Source of the DNA: Sphingobacterium thalpophilum
GTDB taxonomy: Bacteria; Bacteroidota; Bacteroidia; Sphingobacteriales; Sphingobacteriaceae
Length of the DNA stretch: 64,000 nucleotides
Direction of reading: 5' to 3'
NCBI RefSeq assembly: GCF_038396785.1
Contig: NZ_CP151087.1
Location: forward strand, 1,922,001 to 1,986,000
The notes beneath the pieces were generated by a model. It was not told the origin of the DNA, searched no databases, and worked only from the letters and a program-made list of their open reading frames with translations. The position numbers and the translations under genes are program-made. Of this stretch, positions 46,159 to 56,992 are shown one piece after another. Each line of letters opens with the position of its first letter. The stretch's first letter is position 1.

Positions 46159-46608
46159 TTATACCCCAAATCCAAACCAACCCTTTTTCTTCTTTTTGTA
46201 ATTGATATGAGCCTCTTTATTCTTTAATTGGTGTGCATATTCGCCACCTTCGGGATGAAGGGTCTGCCAGATAACATCCCACCCCATAAAGCCGCCTACA
46301 TTGCGGTCGTCAATAAAAATGTCGGCATTAATTTTCCTGCTGAAATCACCTTCAGCGGTTTCTCCCGGATAGTTTTCATTGACTGCATAAAATTCCAGCC
46401 CGTTCCCTCTGCAATAATCAACAGCCTCTTCCAGCTCTTTCCCTTTCCTGTAAGTCCACAATATCAACCGGTGTCCTTTGCTTTTAAGTGCTTTAAGTGT
46501 CGCAAAGGCAAACATCATTTCGTTCCCGATATCGGGGTATTTATGTTCAACAACAGTGCCGTCAAAATCTACGGCTATTACTTTTCCTTTCGTATCAATA
46601 AGGTTCAT
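46159..46608 (-). CDS. HAD-type hydrolase (BT0820-like)
   Basis: A 149-residue HAD-superfamily protein with motif I AVDFDGTVVEH (nucleophile Asp), motif II LILWTYRKG, and motif III/IV INADIFIDDRNVGG. It resembles the small Bacteroides phosphatase-like protein BT0820. These enzymes need Mg2+; substrate unknown. It is the last gene of the 14-gene metal-linked operon and overlaps the gene before it by four bases. Confidence 0.8.
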   Translation of the reverse strand: MNLIDTKGKVIAVDFDGTVVEHKYPDIGNEMMFAFATLKALKSKGHRLILWTYRKGKELEEAVDYCRGNGLEFYAVNENYPGETAEGDFSRKINADIFIDDRNVGGFMGWDVIWQTLHPEGGEYAHQLKNKEAHINYKKKKKGWFGFGV

Positions 46609-46907
46609 TTCTTACTGTATTTTGCTCTAAGTTTTATTTTTTCGTTTTCTCTTTCAATCAGCAGGGCTGCTATAATCTGCCCTGCGGGAAGTTTATCTTT
46701 ATTTTCAGCCAATGCTTTTTTGACCTTTTCTTCCGATACATCTATGTGGTACAATATGCTTAGCAGTTTATTGAAATCGGATTGTATCAGTCCGTCTAAG
46801 TAGCGTGCCAGTACCTCAAATTGTTCCTCGTTTGAATATTGGGATGCAACTTCTTCAAGCTGAAGTTTATCAGCAATCAGGGATATGGGGTAATACGTTC
46901 TATCCAT
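46605..46907 (-). CDS. Unknown 100-residue protein
   Basis: A small helical, charged protein (MDRTYYPISLIADKLQLEEV at the start; ENDKLPAGQIIAALLIERE-like C-terminus). No signal, membrane helix or motif known to me. Coupled to the HAD gene by ATGA, and 20 bases after the LpxH-like gene. It is part of the long operon; function unknown. Confidence 0.6.
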   Translation of the reverse strand: MDRTYYPISLIADKLQLEEVASQYSNEEQFEVLARYLDGLIQSDFNKLLSILYHIDVSEEKVKKALAENKDKLPAGQIIAALLIERENEKIKLRAKYSKK

Positions 46908-46927
46908 TTATGAATATTTTTTGATGA

Positions 46928-47725
46928 TTAATGTAATTTAGCTTCCCGATTGCCGAATTTGTTTAAACACATCGTACAGCCGTCAAATTTGCCGTATGTA
47001 AAATGATGTATCCAGTCACCCAGATTGATGTACCGGGATTTTTCGTTAAGTGCTATATCCAAAGGAAGATGCCTGTGTCCGAAAACGAAATAATCATAAT
47101 GTGCGGATGCCAGTTTTTGTCTGGCATATTGGACCAGCCATTCTTTATCTTCTCCAAGAAACTTTACATCTTCATCACCTGAAATAAGTTTGTTTTTGAC
47201 CGAAAGGTATTGCCCCAATCTTATGCCGATGTCGGGATGCAACCAACGGAACAGCCACACAAACAATGGACAGGTAAATATCTTTTTCAACCGTTTATAG
47301 CCCTTGTCATAAGGACCCAATCCATCTCCGTGAGCGATAAAAAAACGTTTCCCGTTAATCGTAAATATTTCCGGCGAATGAAATACGGGAATGTTCAGTT
47401 CCTTCTCAAAATATCCGCTCATCCATAAGTCGTGATTGCCTGCAAAGAAATATACGGGAATACCGCTGTCGGTTATTTCGGCAAGTTTGCCCAATAGCCT
47501 GACAAATCCTTTCGGAACAACGGTTTTATACTCGAACCAGAAATCAAATATATCTCCCAGCAAAAAAATAGCTCCGGCATCCTTTTTTACGCTGTCCAGC
47601 CATTTTATCAGCCGTAATTCTCTCGCATAACTTTCCTTTGCAGTTGGCGCACCCAAATGGCTGTCGGAGGCAAAATATACGTTTTTACCACTGCTTAATT
47701 CTATGTAACGGCATCTTGTTTCCAA
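46928..47725 (-). CDS. UDP-2,3-diacylglucosamine hydrolase (LpxH-like)
   Basis: A 265-residue calcineurin-like phosphoesterase with all metal motifs: FASDSHLG, LLGDIFDFW, GNHDLWM, HGDGLG and FGHRHLPLD. LpxH removes UMP from UDP-diacylglucosamine in lipid A synthesis, and is Mn2+-dependent in studied enzymes. Bacteroidota normally have a chromosomal LpxH, so this may be a second copy. It follows the gpmA gene by 26 bases. Confidence 0.82.
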   Translation of the reverse strand: METRCRYIELSSGKNVYFASDSHLGAPTAKESYARELRLIKWLDSVKKDAGAIFLLGDIFDFWFEYKTVVPKGFVRLLGKLAEITDSGIPVYFFAGNHDLWMSGYFEKELNIPVFHSPEIFTINGKRFFIAHGDGLGPYDKGYKRLKKIFTCPLFVWLFRWLHPDIGIRLGQYLSVKNKLISGDEDVKFLGEDKEWLVQYARQKLASAHYDYFVFGHRHLPLDIALNEKSRYINLGDWIHHFTYGKFDGCTMCLNKFGNREAKLH

Positions 47726-47751
47726 ACATTCATTCAGTGTTTTAATGATTT

Positions 47752-48387
47752 CTAAATCGGGACGGTATTGTTTGTTTCTGCGATAACCCTTCCCAGTTTT
47801 ACGGCATTCATCTGGTCATCGAAAATGTACGTCAGGGGTTCGCCTGTTGCAATTTCCCGTTTCAGTATTTCTTCGGGAGAGAGATGTTCCAGGTACATTA
47901 TCAATGCCCGCAAACTATTACCGTGAGCCACAAGAAGTACATTCTTATGCTGCTGTAATTGTGGCTGTATGAAATTTTCAAAATAAGGTATCACTCGGTC
48001 GTAAGTATCTTTCAGGCTTTCACCACCCGGAGGTGCAATGTCGAATGAACGTCGCCAGATATGTACCTGCTCGGCTCCGTATTTTTTGGCTGTTTCGGCT
48101 TTGTTCAATCCTTCCAGCATACCGTAGGCTCGTTCGTTCAATGCCTCGTTAATGATAATGGGCGTGTTTGTTTTTCCCATTTCGTTCAGGATGATTTTTA
48201 ATGTATGCTGTGCCCTGATGAGCTTAGATGTAAAGGCTACATCTACTTTTTCTTCTTTCAGGATTTGCCCTGCCCGTTCAGCTTCCAGTTGTCCAAGTGC
48301 TGTAATATCTACATCCTGCCAACCTGTAAAACGGTTTTCAAGGTTCCATTGTGATTGTCCGTGCCGGACTAAAAATAATTTTCTCAT
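47752..48387 (-). CDS. gpmA: 2,3-BPG-dependent phosphoglycerate mutase
   Basis: From ATG 48387 the protein has 211 residues: [20 protein letters not shown] (phospho-His), the [11 protein letters not shown] loop and the second His in [11 protein letters not shown]. It interconverts 3- and 2-phosphoglycerate without metal. The other bacterial type, GpmI, needs two Mn2+. A metal-free mutase fits a metal-limitation set. In Treponema pallidum gpm is part of the tro Mn operon, an independent precedent for this link. The longer frame to 48528 overlaps the next gene and is not used. Confidence 0.9.
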   Translation of the reverse strand: MRKLFLVRHGQSQWNLENRFTGWQDVDITALGQLEAERAGQILKEEKVDVAFTSKLIRAQHTLKIILNEMGKTNTPIIINEALNERAYGMLEGLNKAETAKKYGAEQVHIWRRSFDIAPPGGESLKDTYDRVIPYFENFIQPQLQQHKNVLLVAHGNSLRALIMYLEHLSPEEILKREIATGEPLTYIFDDQMNAVKLGRVIAETNNTVPI

Positions 48388-48391
48388 CGTT

Positions 48392-49738
48392 TTATGTATT
48401 ATGTTTAACCAATGCTTTTCCTTTTCTATCTTCATTAAAATGCCCCTCTTCGTAAACAAGGTTTCCATTGACCAATGTGTGTGTAACCTTAGTTTGAAAA
48501 ACAGTACCTTCCAATGGCGACCAGCCACATTTATACAGGATATTGTCTTTTGAAACCATCCATTCCCTGTTCATATCCACCAATACCAAATCCGCATAAT
48601 ATCCCTCCCTGATAAATCCACGGTTCTCGATTTGGTAAAGTATAGCAGGGTTATGGCACATCTTCTCCGCTATTTTTTCCAACGATATAATTCCCTGCTT
48701 AAAAAATTCAAGCATAATATTCAGTGAATGCTGTACCATAGGTGCGCCTGAAAGAGCGGTAAAATAGTTGCCGCTTTTTTCTTCAAGGGTGTGCGGTGCG
48801 TGGTCGGTAGTAACCAGGTCAATATGATTGTCTGTCAATGCCTGCAACAAACCTTTTCTGTCTGCTTCTGATTTGATGGATGGGTTCCATTTTATGAATG
48901 CGCCCAATCGGTCATAGTCTTTCTCGGAAAACCAAAGATGCTGTACGCAAACTTCGGTAGTGATGTTCTTATCAGTCAGGGGAATGGTTTTGTCAAATAG
49001 CTGTGCTTCGGATGCGGTTGTAAGGTGCAGGATATGCAAACGGGCATTGTATTTGGTTGCCAAAGCAATAAAGTCCCGTGTTGCTTCGATACAGGCTTGC
49101 TCATTGCGTATTTGAGGATGGAACTTAAATGGAATATCGTTACCATATTGCAGCTTATAAACAGCTTCGTTTGCTGTAATGAGGGCTTCCTTTTCGGCGT
49201 GTACGGCAATGATACATTGGCAATGGGCAAACAGTTTTTCCATTACCTGCGGATTGTCGGCAAGCAGGTTTCCTTTCTTTGTAAAGTATAAGCCGTCGTC
49301 TGATACCGCCAGGAACTGAGAGGTATCCATCTGAAGAATATCCTCAATGTTATCGGCATTTACGCCCATAAAAAAGCCAAAGTTTGCCAATGACTTCTGT
49401 GCTGCCATACGGTATTTGTTTTCCCATAATTTCAGCGTGAGTACATTGGGCTTCGTGTTCGGCATATCTATAAACGAGGTAACGCCTCCGGCTATGGCTG
49501 CCTTGCTTTCTGTATATAAATCCGCTTTGTGCGTTAATCCGGGGTCACGAAAATGCACCTGACCGTCAATAACCCCTGGAAATAAATACTTACCGTTTCC
49601 GCTAATCACTTTTGCATCCCACTGATGAAGTGCAATACCTATTTTTTGGATACGACCATTAGCAATGAGTACATCTGCATTGGTAATGATGCCCTCATTG
49701 ACTACGTTGGTATCTTTTATGAGAATAGGTTGTGTCAT
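48392..49738 (-). CDS. pyrC: Dihydroorotase
   Basis: A 448-residue amidohydrolase from ATG 49738. It opens with the nucleotide-site motif [20 protein letters not shown], where Gln stands in the place of the first His of the usual HxH, and has [22 protein letters not shown], and [12 protein letters not shown]. It forms dihydroorotate in pyrimidine synthesis. Related Bacteroidota enzymes also show QVHF, so this may be normal for the group. PyrC paralogues occur in Zur-controlled zinc-sparing sets in other bacteria. It follows the metAP gene by 8 bases. Confidence 0.9.
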   Translation of the reverse strand: MTQPILIKDTNVVNEGIITNADVLIANGRIQKIGIALHQWDAKVISGNGKYLFPGVIDGQVHFRDPGLTHKADLYTESKAAIAGGVTSFIDMPNTKPNVLTLKLWENKYRMAAQKSLANFGFFMGVNADNIEDILQMDTSQFLAVSDDGLYFTKKGNLLADNPQVMEKLFAHCQCIIAVHAEKEALITANEAVYKLQYGNDIPFKFHPQIRNEQACIEATRDFIALATKYNARLHILHLTTASEAQLFDKTIPLTDKNITTEVCVQHLWFSEKDYDRLGAFIKWNPSIKSEADRKGLLQALTDNHIDLVTTDHAPHTLEEKSGNYFTALSGAPMVQHSLNIMLEFFKQGIISLEKIAEKMCHNPAILYQIENRGFIREGYYADLVLVDMNREWMVSKDNILYKCGWSPLEGTVFQTKVTHTLVNGNLVYEEGHFNEDRKGKALVKHNT

Positions 49739-49746
49739 TTTCTTTG

Positions 49747-50517
49747 TTAATTCCAAATGCCGTTGGCTTCCGTTAGAATAACAGGAGCGCCATCGGTAAC
49801 GATTAGCGTATGTTCGTGCTGGGCTACATAGCCGCCTTTATTGCCTACAAGTGTCCATTCATCCAGTTTCGGATTACCCAATACTGCCATTGTAGAGTGG
49901 GTGGCTATAAATGTTTCCACGGCAACAACCGTATTTTTCCTGAACCGGCTGAAATTCATCTTGTCCCGGAAATTAGGGATGGACGGCTCTTCGTGCAGCC
50001 TGTTCCCGATACCGTGACCCGTAAGATTGTGTATCACTTTGTATCCTCTTTTTTTGGCTTCCGTTTCAATAATAAACCCCACATCTTTTATCCGCACACC
50101 GGCTTTGATGTTGCCGATGGCTTTCTTCAGTATTTGCTTGGACGCATCAACCAAAAGAGTGTGGTTATGCACATCGTTTCCCAATACAAACGAACCGCCA
50201 TTATCCGCCCAAAAGCCGTTCAGTTCGGCAGATACATCTACGTTTACCAAATCACCTTCTTTCAGGATTTTAGTGGCAGACGGAATGCCGTGTGCTACTT
50301 CCTGATTGACACAGATACAGGTACAACCGGGAAATTTGTAAGTGGAATATGGGGCTGACTTTGCTCCGAAACTGTAAAGCATCTTCGCTCCGAAATCATC
50401 CAGTTCTTTTGTGGACATACCGGGTTCGGCGTAGCGTTGCATTGCCCTTAGTGTAAGAGCAACCGCTTTGCTTACTGCCTGCATCCCGATTAAATCCGTT
50501 TCTGCTGATATTGACAT
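49747..50517 (-). CDS. map: Type I methionine aminopeptidase
   Basis: From ATG 50517 the protein has 256 residues. Metal ligands are seen as Asp in VNVDVSAELNGFWADNG (both Asp), His in LTGHGIGNRLHEEPSIPN, Glu in VAVETFIATHS, and Glu in YVAQHEHTLIV. It removes the start Met from new proteins using Fe2+, Mn2+ or Co2+. The sequence is unusual around the second Asp (FWADNGGSF rather than GYHGDTSRTF) and in VETFI for IEPM, so it is a divergent, probably secondary MetAP. Confidence 0.88.
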   Translation of the reverse strand: MSISAETDLIGMQAVSKAVALTLRAMQRYAEPGMSTKELDDFGAKMLYSFGAKSAPYSTYKFPGCTCICVNQEVAHGIPSATKILKEGDLVNVDVSAELNGFWADNGGSFVLGNDVHNHTLLVDASKQILKKAIGNIKAGVRIKDVGFIIETEAKKRGYKVIHNLTGHGIGNRLHEEPSIPNFRDKMNFSRFRKNTVVAVETFIATHSTMAVLGNPKLDEWTLVGNKGGYVAQHEHTLIVTDGAPVILTEANGIWN

Positions 50518-50537
50518 AATTCTTATTATTAATTGTT

Positions 50538-52877
50538 TTAGCTGCCGCAGGCAATGCACTCTTCGGGATTGTCCAATGAACAGGAAATTTCCGCTTGTTT
50601 GTCTTCGGCTGATTGCACCGTTTCTACCGTAAACTTGATGGCATCTGCTGCCGCTTTGGTTCGCAGGTAATACATTCCTGTTTTCAGTCCGCTTTTCCAG
50701 GAGTGGAAGTGCATCGAAGTGAGCTTTGCCATATTGGGTTCTGCCATAAAAAGGTTGAGCGATTGGGATTGACAGATAAATGCACCTCTGTCGGCAGCCA
50801 TATCAATGATGGTTTTCTGTTTGATTTCCCATACGGTCTTGTACAGTTCTTTTAAATCCGTAGGAATTTCCTCAATGTTTTGAACAGAACCATTCTCGGC
50901 AATCAGCCTGTTTTTCATTTGGGCATCCCAAAGGTTTAATTCTATCAGGTCTTTCAGTAAATGCTTATTGACCACCACAAACTCACCCGAAAGCACACGC
51001 CTGTTATAAACATTACTTGTGTAAGGTTCAAAGCATTCGTTGTTCCCCAATATCTGCGAAGTAGAAGCGGTAGGCATCGGAGCCACTAACAAGGAATTGC
51101 GTACGCCAAATTCCATTACGTCTTTACGTAAATCTGCCCAATCCCAACGGTCTGATGGCTCGACATTCCATAAATCAAACTGAAACTTTCCCTCGGAAAG
51201 GGGCGAGCCCTTGAAACTCTCGTAAGCCCCCTGTTCCTTCGCCAGCTCCATCGAACTTTCCATTGCCGCATAGTAGATGGTTTCAAAAATATCCTTGTTC
51301 AGTTGCCGTGCTTCCTCACTTTCAAAAGGCATCCGCAATAACAGGAAGACATCCGCCAAACCTTGTACGCCCAAACCGATAGGTCGGTGTCTGAAGTTGG
51401 AGTTTTGCGTTTCGGGTACGGGATAGTAATTGCCGTCAATGACTTTATTGAGGTTTCGGGTAACAATCTTCGTTACTTCGTACAGCTTCTGAAAATCAAA
51501 GCCATTCTCTGCAACATATCTCGGCAAAGCCAGTGAAGCCAGGTTGCATACGGCAACTTCTCCGGCATTGGTGAACTCCATTATCTCGGTACACAGGTTG
51601 GAGCTACGGATTACGCCTATATTTTTCTGGTTGGACTTTTCGTTGACGGCATCTTTGTAGCATATATAAGGCGTACCTGTTTCTATTTGGGCTTCCAATA
51701 TGGCGTTCCAAAGCTCACGGGCTTTTACCTGCCTGCGGAATTTCCCTTCCTGCTCATATTGTTGGTACAATGCCGCAAACTCATCGCCATAAGTATCGTA
51801 CAATCCTGGGGCTTCATTCGGGTCAAACAGTGACCAATCGGCATTTTCTTCTACCCGTTGCATAAACAAGTCGGGTATCCACAGGGCAGGGAACAAATCC
51901 CTTGCCCGCATTTCTTCCTTGCCGTGGTTTTTGCGGAGGTCGAGGAAATCAAAAATATCGGCGTGCCACGGTTCCAGATATACCGCAATGGCTCCCTTGC
52001 GTTTGCCGCCGCCCTGGTCCACATAACGGGCTGTGTCATTATACACCCTAAGCATCGGGATGATGCCGTTGGAAATACCGCCTGTACCTTTGATGTAGCT
52101 GCCCGTAGCCCTTACATTGTGAATGCTCAACCCGATACCTCCGGCTGATTGCGAAATCAAAGCACAGCGTTTCAGGGTGTCGAAAATACCGCTGATGCTG
52201 TCTTCGGTCATACTCAACAGGAAACAGGACGACATCTGCGGTTTGGGTGTTCCGGCATTGAATAAGGTAGGCGTAGCGTGGATAAACCATTTTTCGCTCA
52301 TCAGGTTGTAGGTTTCTATTGCTGCTGCAATATCTTCTTTGTGTACGCCTATTGCCACCCGCATAAACAAGTGCTGCGGACGTTCGGTTATTTTGCCGTT
52401 AGTGCGGATGAGGTATGAGCGTTCCAGTGTTTTGAACCCGAAATAGTCAAAATTATAATCCCGGTCATAAATGATACTGCTGTCTATGGCATCGGCATTT
52501 TTTCGGATGATGTCATAGGTTTCTTTAGATAATAAAGGTGCGTACGTATTGGTTACAGGGTCGATATAATCGTACAGCAATTTAGTTGTTTTGGAAAATG
52601 ACTTTAGGGTATTCTTATGCAGGTTGCTGACCGCAATTCTTGCAGCAAGCACAGCGAAATCAGGATGTACCGTTGTATAGGCGGCAGCCGTTTCTGCGGC
52701 AAGATTATCCAGCTCGGTAGTGGTTACATTGTCATAGATGCCCTGAATTACTTTCTTGGCAATTTCGATGACATCCTTTTCGTCCACAGCCAGTCCGTAC
52801 ACTAATTTGTGTAGCCGTGCCGTAATCTTATCGAAATGTACGGCTTCCTGTTTTCCGTTTCTTTTTATTACAAACAT
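50538..52877 (-). CDS. nrdA: Ribonucleotide reductase alpha subunit, class I
   Basis: A 779-residue NrdA: ATP-cone (about 1-95), the catalytic barrel with [30 protein letters not shown] (active-site Cys, Asn, Cys, Glu), and the C-terminal redox pair ECIACGS. It reduces ribonucleotides with NrdB. The small-subunit gene is close by but the deformylase gene lies between them. Length is usual for class Ia. Confidence 0.95.
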   Translation of the reverse strand: MFVIKRNGKQEAVHFDKITARLHKLVYGLAVDEKDVIEIAKKVIQGIYDNVTTTELDNLAAETAAAYTTVHPDFAVLAARIAVSNLHKNTLKSFSKTTKLLYDYIDPVTNTYAPLLSKETYDIIRKNADAIDSSIIYDRDYNFDYFGFKTLERSYLIRTNGKITERPQHLFMRVAIGVHKEDIAAAIETYNLMSEKWFIHATPTLFNAGTPKPQMSSCFLLSMTEDSISGIFDTLKRCALISQSAGGIGLSIHNVRATGSYIKGTGGISNGIIPMLRVYNDTARYVDQGGGKRKGAIAVYLEPWHADIFDFLDLRKNHGKEEMRARDLFPALWIPDLFMQRVEENADWSLFDPNEAPGLYDTYGDEFAALYQQYEQEGKFRRQVKARELWNAILEAQIETGTPYICYKDAVNEKSNQKNIGVIRSSNLCTEIMEFTNAGEVAVCNLASLALPRYVAENGFDFQKLYEVTKIVTRNLNKVIDGNYYPVPETQNSNFRHRPIGLGVQGLADVFLLLRMPFESEEARQLNKDIFETIYYAAMESSMELAKEQGAYESFKGSPLSEGKFQFDLWNVEPSDRWDWADLRKDVMEFGVRNSLLVAPMPTASTSQILGNNECFEPYTSNVYNRRVLSGEFVVVNKHLLKDLIELNLWDAQMKNRLIAENGSVQNIEEIPTDLKELYKTVWEIKQKTIIDMAADRGAFICQSQSLNLFMAEPNMAKLTSMHFHSWKSGLKTGMYYLRTKAAADAIKFTVETVQSAEDKQAEISCSLDNPEECIACGS

Positions 52878-52899
52878 TGAGCGTTGCGTTAATTTATTT

Positions 52900-53484
52900 T
52901 TAGTTCTTGAATTTCATTTTATAGGGCGTGGTAACGTTTCCTTTCAGCACTTGTTTCAGCTTACTTTCCATCAGTTTTTTACTCAATGGTTTTACACGGT
53001 CTATGTATAAAATGCCTTGCGTATGGTCGTATTCGTGCAGGATAACACGGGCAGTCATTCCGCTAAACTTTTTCTGTATGGTTTCAAAATGCTGATTTTG
53101 ATACTGCACTTCCACAGACCAGGAACGAACCACCTTGCCGGACAGAAATGGCAGGCTCAAACAACCTTCCGTTTCTTCCCATTTGTTTTCAGAAAGGCTT
53201 ATAATTTCTGTATTGATAAATACTTCCCGGATGCCCGTATCTCCTTCGGTAAAAACATCTTTCCGTTCTGTTTCTCCCATATTATCAAACAGAATTTTGC
53301 TGTCCGCTACAAAGAGCTGAAGCGGCTTGCCAATTTGCGGTGCAGCCAGTCCACAGCCCTGTGCGTTTTCCATCGTTTCCCACATATCGGCAATGAGCGT
53401 ATCCAGTCCGGGATAATCCTGCTCCACCTTATCTGCTGTCATTTTCAGCACATTATTCCCATATCCGTAAACCGGTAACTTCAT
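52900..53484 (-). CDS. def: Peptide deformylase
   Basis: A 194-residue deformylase from ATG 53484 with all three motifs: [17 protein letters not shown] and HEYDH (metal ligands Cys, His, His; catalytic Glu). It removes formyl from new proteins and uses Fe2+ in most bacteria, with Mn-, Zn- or Ni-forms known. The insertion [17 protein letters not shown] and ordinary length fit Bacteroidota types. It sits between nrdB and nrdA with gaps of 14 and 22 bases. Confidence 0.92.
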   Translation of the reverse strand: MKLPVYGYGNNVLKMTADKVEQDYPGLDTLIADMWETMENAQGCGLAAPQIGKPLQLFVADSKILFDNMGETERKDVFTEGDTGIREVFINTEIISLSENKWEETEGCLSLPFLSGKVVRSWSVEVQYQNQHFETIQKKFSGMTARVILHEYDHTQGILYIDRVKPLSKKLMESKLKQVLKGNVTTPYKMKFKN

Positions 53485-53498
53485 CTCAAGCACATTTA

Positions 53499-54470
53499 TT
53501 AAAAATCTTCATCGAGCGAAAAGCTGTTTTGTTCTTTTGTATTCTGTGCCACACCCGATTTTTGGTATTCGCCTACACGACGTTCAAAAAAGTTGGTTTT
53601 TCCTTGCAGTGAAATCAGCTCCATAAAGTCAAACGGGTTGGTAGCATTCCAAATCTTTTTACAGCCTAATGCCACAAGCAACCGGTCAGCTACAAACTCA
53701 ATGTACTGGCACATCAGTTCGGCATTCATCCCGATAAGCCTAACGGGTAAAGCATCTGTTACAAATTCTTTTTCAACGTCAACCGCATCGGCTATTATTT
53801 TTTGCACGGTTGCTTCGGGCAATTTGTTGACCAGGTGATTGACATACAGCAAACAGGCAAAATCGCAGTGCAGACCTTCGTCACGGCTGATGAGTTCATT
53901 GGAAAACGTCAGACCGGGCATCAGTCCCCGTTTTTTCAGCCAGAAAATGGAACAAAAGCTGCCTGAAAAGAAAATCCCTTCGACAGCCGCAAATGCAATC
54001 AGCCTTTCGGCGAAATTGTCGCTTTCAATCCAGCGTAAAGCCCAATCGGCTTTTTTGCCCACACAGGGGATGGTGTCAATAGCTCGTAACAGGTAATCCT
54101 TTTCTACAGCGTCTTTTACATAGGTATCAATCAGCAGGGAGTACATTTCCGAATGGATATTCTCAATCATAATCTGGAACCCGTAGAAGCAACGTGCTTC
54201 GGGATATTGCACTTCCTGTACAAAGTTTATGGCAAGGTTTTCATTTACGATACCGTCACTCGCCGCAAAAAATGCCAGTACGTGCGATATGAAATAGCGT
54301 TCGTCATTGTTCAGCTTGTTGTGCCAGTCGTTCATATCGGGCGACAAGTCCACTTCTTCGGCTGTCCAAAAACTCGCTTCTGCTTTTTTGTAGAATTGCC
54401 AGATGTCATCGTGCTGAATGGGAAAGATGACAAACCGGTCTTTGTTATCCTGTAAAATCGGCTCAATCAT
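53499..54470 (-). CDS. nrdB: Ribonucleotide reductase beta subunit, class I
   Basis: A 323-residue NrdB: ligands in [26 protein letters not shown] (ligands plus radical Tyr), [15 protein letters not shown], and [12 protein letters not shown]. The C-terminal tail ends LDEDF for binding NrdA. The radical Tyr is present, so a Fe-Fe or Fe/Mn Tyr-type cofactor is expected; the sequence alone does not tell which. It overlaps the aminopeptidase gene by 8 bases. Confidence 0.94.
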   Translation of the reverse strand: MIEPILQDNKDRFVIFPIQHDDIWQFYKKAEASFWTAEEVDLSPDMNDWHNKLNNDERYFISHVLAFFAASDGIVNENLAINFVQEVQYPEARCFYGFQIMIENIHSEMYSLLIDTYVKDAVEKDYLLRAIDTIPCVGKKADWALRWIESDNFAERLIAFAAVEGIFFSGSFCSIFWLKKRGLMPGLTFSNELISRDEGLHCDFACLLYVNHLVNKLPEATVQKIIADAVDVEKEFVTDALPVRLIGMNAELMCQYIEFVADRLLVALGCKKIWNATNPFDFMELISLQGKTNFFERRVGEYQKSGVAQNTKEQNSFSLDEDF

Positions 54471-55905
54471 CTTTGCACTTTCTTTTTACAAATTCATATA
54501 ATAACCGTACAGGTACAGCCGTAGCTCCGCTCTGCCTGTATCCTTTGGCTTCTTTGACGAATGCTGCTCCTGCAATGTCAAGGTGTAACCAGGGATAGTC
54601 CGTAAAGTGTTCCAAGAATATGGAAGAGGTGCTGACACCGCCTACCGGACCGCCCAGATTGCTCATATCGGCAACCGAAGATTTCAGCAAATCTTTGTAT
54701 TCTTTCCAAAGGGGTAGTTGCAATAACCTTTCGTAAACCTGCTCGCCAATGCCTTTGAGCTCATCAATCTGTTCCTGAGCATTTCCCAACACGGCTATTC
54801 CTAACGAACCTGTAATGGCAGCCGAAGCTCCCGTTAAGGTTGCCATATCAATGACCAGTTCAGGCTCAAACCGTTTGGCGTATGTCAAGGCATCAGCCAA
54901 TACCAAACGCCCTTCAGCATCGGTATTCTGTACCTCTATGGTAGTGCCGTCCATCATTGTGATGACATCATCAACGACCAAAGCATTAGCCGAAATCTTA
55001 TTGTCCGTAGCGGGAACCAATCCGATTACATAATAGGGCAGTTTGTTTCCTGCAATAGCAGCAACCGTTCCCAATACTGCCGCACCTCCTGCCATATCGC
55101 ATTTCATCGTGAGCATATTACCGCCTGTCTTCAGCGAGTAACCACCCGTATCGAACATCACGCCTTTGCCCACCAGCACCAGCGGCTTTTCATTGACCGC
55201 ATTTTCGGGCTTGTAATGGAAAATATTGAAGGTTGGCGGTGTTTCCGAACCTTTGTTTACCGCAAGCAAACCACCCATTTTCAATTCCTCTATCTGTGCT
55301 TTGTGCAGGATTTCGGTTTCAAAACCAAACTGTTTTCCAGCTTCTGTTGCCACTTCGGAAAACCGCAGGGCATCCATATAATTGACAGGCTCGTTTACTA
55401 ATGTTTTCGTCAGTGAAACGGCTTCTACAAGCCGTTTCAGCTCTTCAATCTTGTCTTTCGGAAAAGAGCGGTTACGGATATGCACATCAACGGGATGCTG
55501 TTTCTTTTTTGCTTTGTATTTATTAAAATCATAGCTACTCAACAGCATTCCCTCTAAAAACGCATAGCGTTCTGCTTCCGTAAGTTCATCCAGCCCCCGT
55601 AGTCGTGCAGTTTGGGTTTGCTGTTTCTGCAAGGCAGCATACAGCGATGCTCCTGCCAACCTTAATGCCTCGGTTTCCGTATTGGGCGTGATGACAATAA
55701 AGTTCTGTTTATCGCCCAATGTGGTAATCACTTCCGTTTGATTTTCAGAAAATGCCTTGTCAATGTTTTGTACCAATGATTTCTGAAAGGCATAGCGTTC
55801 TGCCTGCTCTTTGGTGGCAATGAGTATGATGTTTGCAGCACTATCTGCAACGTCTTCTTTTTTTGTATAGGGTATGAAATTTAAGTTCAAGTAATTATCC
55901 TGCAT
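54463..55905 (-). CDS. Leucyl aminopeptidase, M17 family
   Basis: A 480-residue M17 peptidase with the catalytic core [30 protein letters not shown], and [14 protein letters not shown] (ligands Lys, Asp, Asp, Glu; Arg). Two metals (Zn2+, Mn2+ or Mg2+) bind in the C-terminal domain; it trims N-terminal residues in the cytosol. Both ends overlap neighbours (8 bases with nrdB, 11 with the peroxiredoxin gene), which shows strong coupling in the operon. Confidence 0.92.
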   Translation of the reverse strand: MQDNYLNLNFIPYTKKEDVADSAANIILIATKEQAERYAFQKSLVQNIDKAFSENQTEVITTLGDKQNFIVITPNTETEALRLAGASLYAALQKQQTQTARLRGLDELTEAERYAFLEGMLLSSYDFNKYKAKKKQHPVDVHIRNRSFPKDKIEELKRLVEAVSLTKTLVNEPVNYMDALRFSEVATEAGKQFGFETEILHKAQIEELKMGGLLAVNKGSETPPTFNIFHYKPENAVNEKPLVLVGKGVMFDTGGYSLKTGGNMLTMKCDMAGGAAVLGTVAAIAGNKLPYYVIGLVPATDNKISANALVVDDVITMMDGTTIEVQNTDAEGRLVLADALTYAKRFEPELVIDMATLTGASAAITGSLGIAVLGNAQEQIDELKGIGEQVYERLLQLPLWKEYKDLLKSSVADMSNLGGPVGGVSTSSIFLEHFTDYPWLHLDIAGAAFVKEAKGYRQSGATAVPVRLLYEFVKRKCKDD

Positions 55906-56521
55906 TTTGCTCTTTTAGTTTTGCTGTTACCGTTTGTTGTCCTGGTGTCCATCCGCAACCTGTCAATTCTTCTGTTTGCAGTGCATCCAGTACCCTAAGC
56001 ACTTCGTTTACATTTCTGCCTACGTTCATCGGATACACGCTTACCCATTGTATTTTGCCATTGGGGTCGATGATGAAGGTGGCACGGTAGGCAACTTTTT
56101 CTTCACTGTCGAGTATGCCCATTTCTTCAGCTAAAGATTTTGAGGTATCAGCAAGCATCGGAATAGTCAGTTTTGCCAATTCCGGATGGTTTTGCCTCCA
56201 TCCAAGATGCACGAACTCTGTATCGGTAGAAGCTCCGATAACCTGTGCGTTACGTTCTACAAATGCGGTATTGTTATTGTCAAATTCGATGATTTCGGTA
56301 GGACATACAAACGTGAAATCTTTCGGCCACCAGAACAGCACTGTCCATTTGCCTTGCTCTGAAAGATAACGGTTGTCGATGTCCGTAATTTCTATGCCGT
56401 TTTCTGTGGTTACAACAGCTTTCTTGAAAAATTCGGGCAGTTTATCCCCGATACTTAAAGGTCCTTTTTGTACCAGTTGCATTTGCTGCTGGCTCATTAG
56501 TTTTTTTACTGAATTGCACAT
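55895..56521 (-). CDS. Peroxiredoxin
   Basis: A 208-residue AhpC/TSA-family protein (an inner Met at 56497 is an alternative start). The peroxidatic Cys is in FWWPKDFTFVCPTEI, and a C-terminal GCGWTPGQQ carries a likely resolving Cys, so it is a 2-Cys enzyme. It reduces H2O2 and organic peroxides without metal, in contrast to catalase. It lies 5 bases after the TPR gene and overlaps the aminopeptidase gene. Confidence 0.92.
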   Translation of the reverse strand: MCNSVKKLMSQQQMQLVQKGPLSIGDKLPEFFKKAVVTTENGIEITDIDNRYLSEQGKWTVLFWWPKDFTFVCPTEIIEFDNNNTAFVERNAQVIGASTDTEFVHLGWRQNHPELAKLTIPMLADTSKSLAEEMGILDSEEKVAYRATFIIDPNGKIQWVSVYPMNVGRNVNEVLRVLDALQTEELTGCGWTPGQQTVTAKLKEQNAG

Positions 56522-56526
56522 AATCT

Positions 56527-56991
56527 CTAATCTATTTTTATTAAATTGTTTTCTACTAATTGTTCTTTCAGGGTTCTGAAAAGCTGTTCCTGCTTTTCCT
56601 TTCCTGTATTATTTTTCTCTGCAAAACGGACATAAGCCAATGTGGCTCTTTTCAGTTCCGATTGTATCTCGTCAGGATTGAGGGCTTTATTGGCTGAAAG
56701 ATGCAGGAGGTAATACACCGTACGTTTGAGCATATTTTCCGCTTCTTCCAGATTGCCAAGCTCTTCGTAGGTGTTCGCCAGGTTATTGCAGGAAATGATA
56801 TATACCTGTATGAACGGTATTTTCAGACGGATGCAATCCGGGATGTTATTGTTCAGTACTTCCGCTCTGTACAGTGCGTCTTTATATCCTGACAGTGCTT
56901 TTTCAAAATTGCCTTTATTGAAATGCTCGTTATTCGATACAGTTAATGACTGCCAATATTTTTCTATATGGTCCATACAGGTATCACTCAT
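56527..56991 (-). CDS. TPR-like protein
   Basis: A 154-residue helical protein with two tetratricopeptide-like repeats (NEHFNKGNFEKALSGYKDAL at about 20-40; NNLANTYEELGNLEEAENML at about 68-88). It is a likely protein-binding adaptor in the cytosol. It is packed between the sod gene (1-base gap) and the peroxiredoxin gene (5 bases). Its partner is unknown. Confidence 0.7.
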   Translation of the reverse strand: MSDTCMDHIEKYWQSLTVSNNEHFNKGNFEKALSGYKDALYRAEVLNNNIPDCIRLKIPFIQVYIISCNNLANTYEELGNLEEAENMLKRTVYYLLHLSANKALNPDEIQSELKRATLAYVRFAEKNNTGKEKQEQLFRTLKEQLVENNLIKID

Positions 56992-56992
56992 T

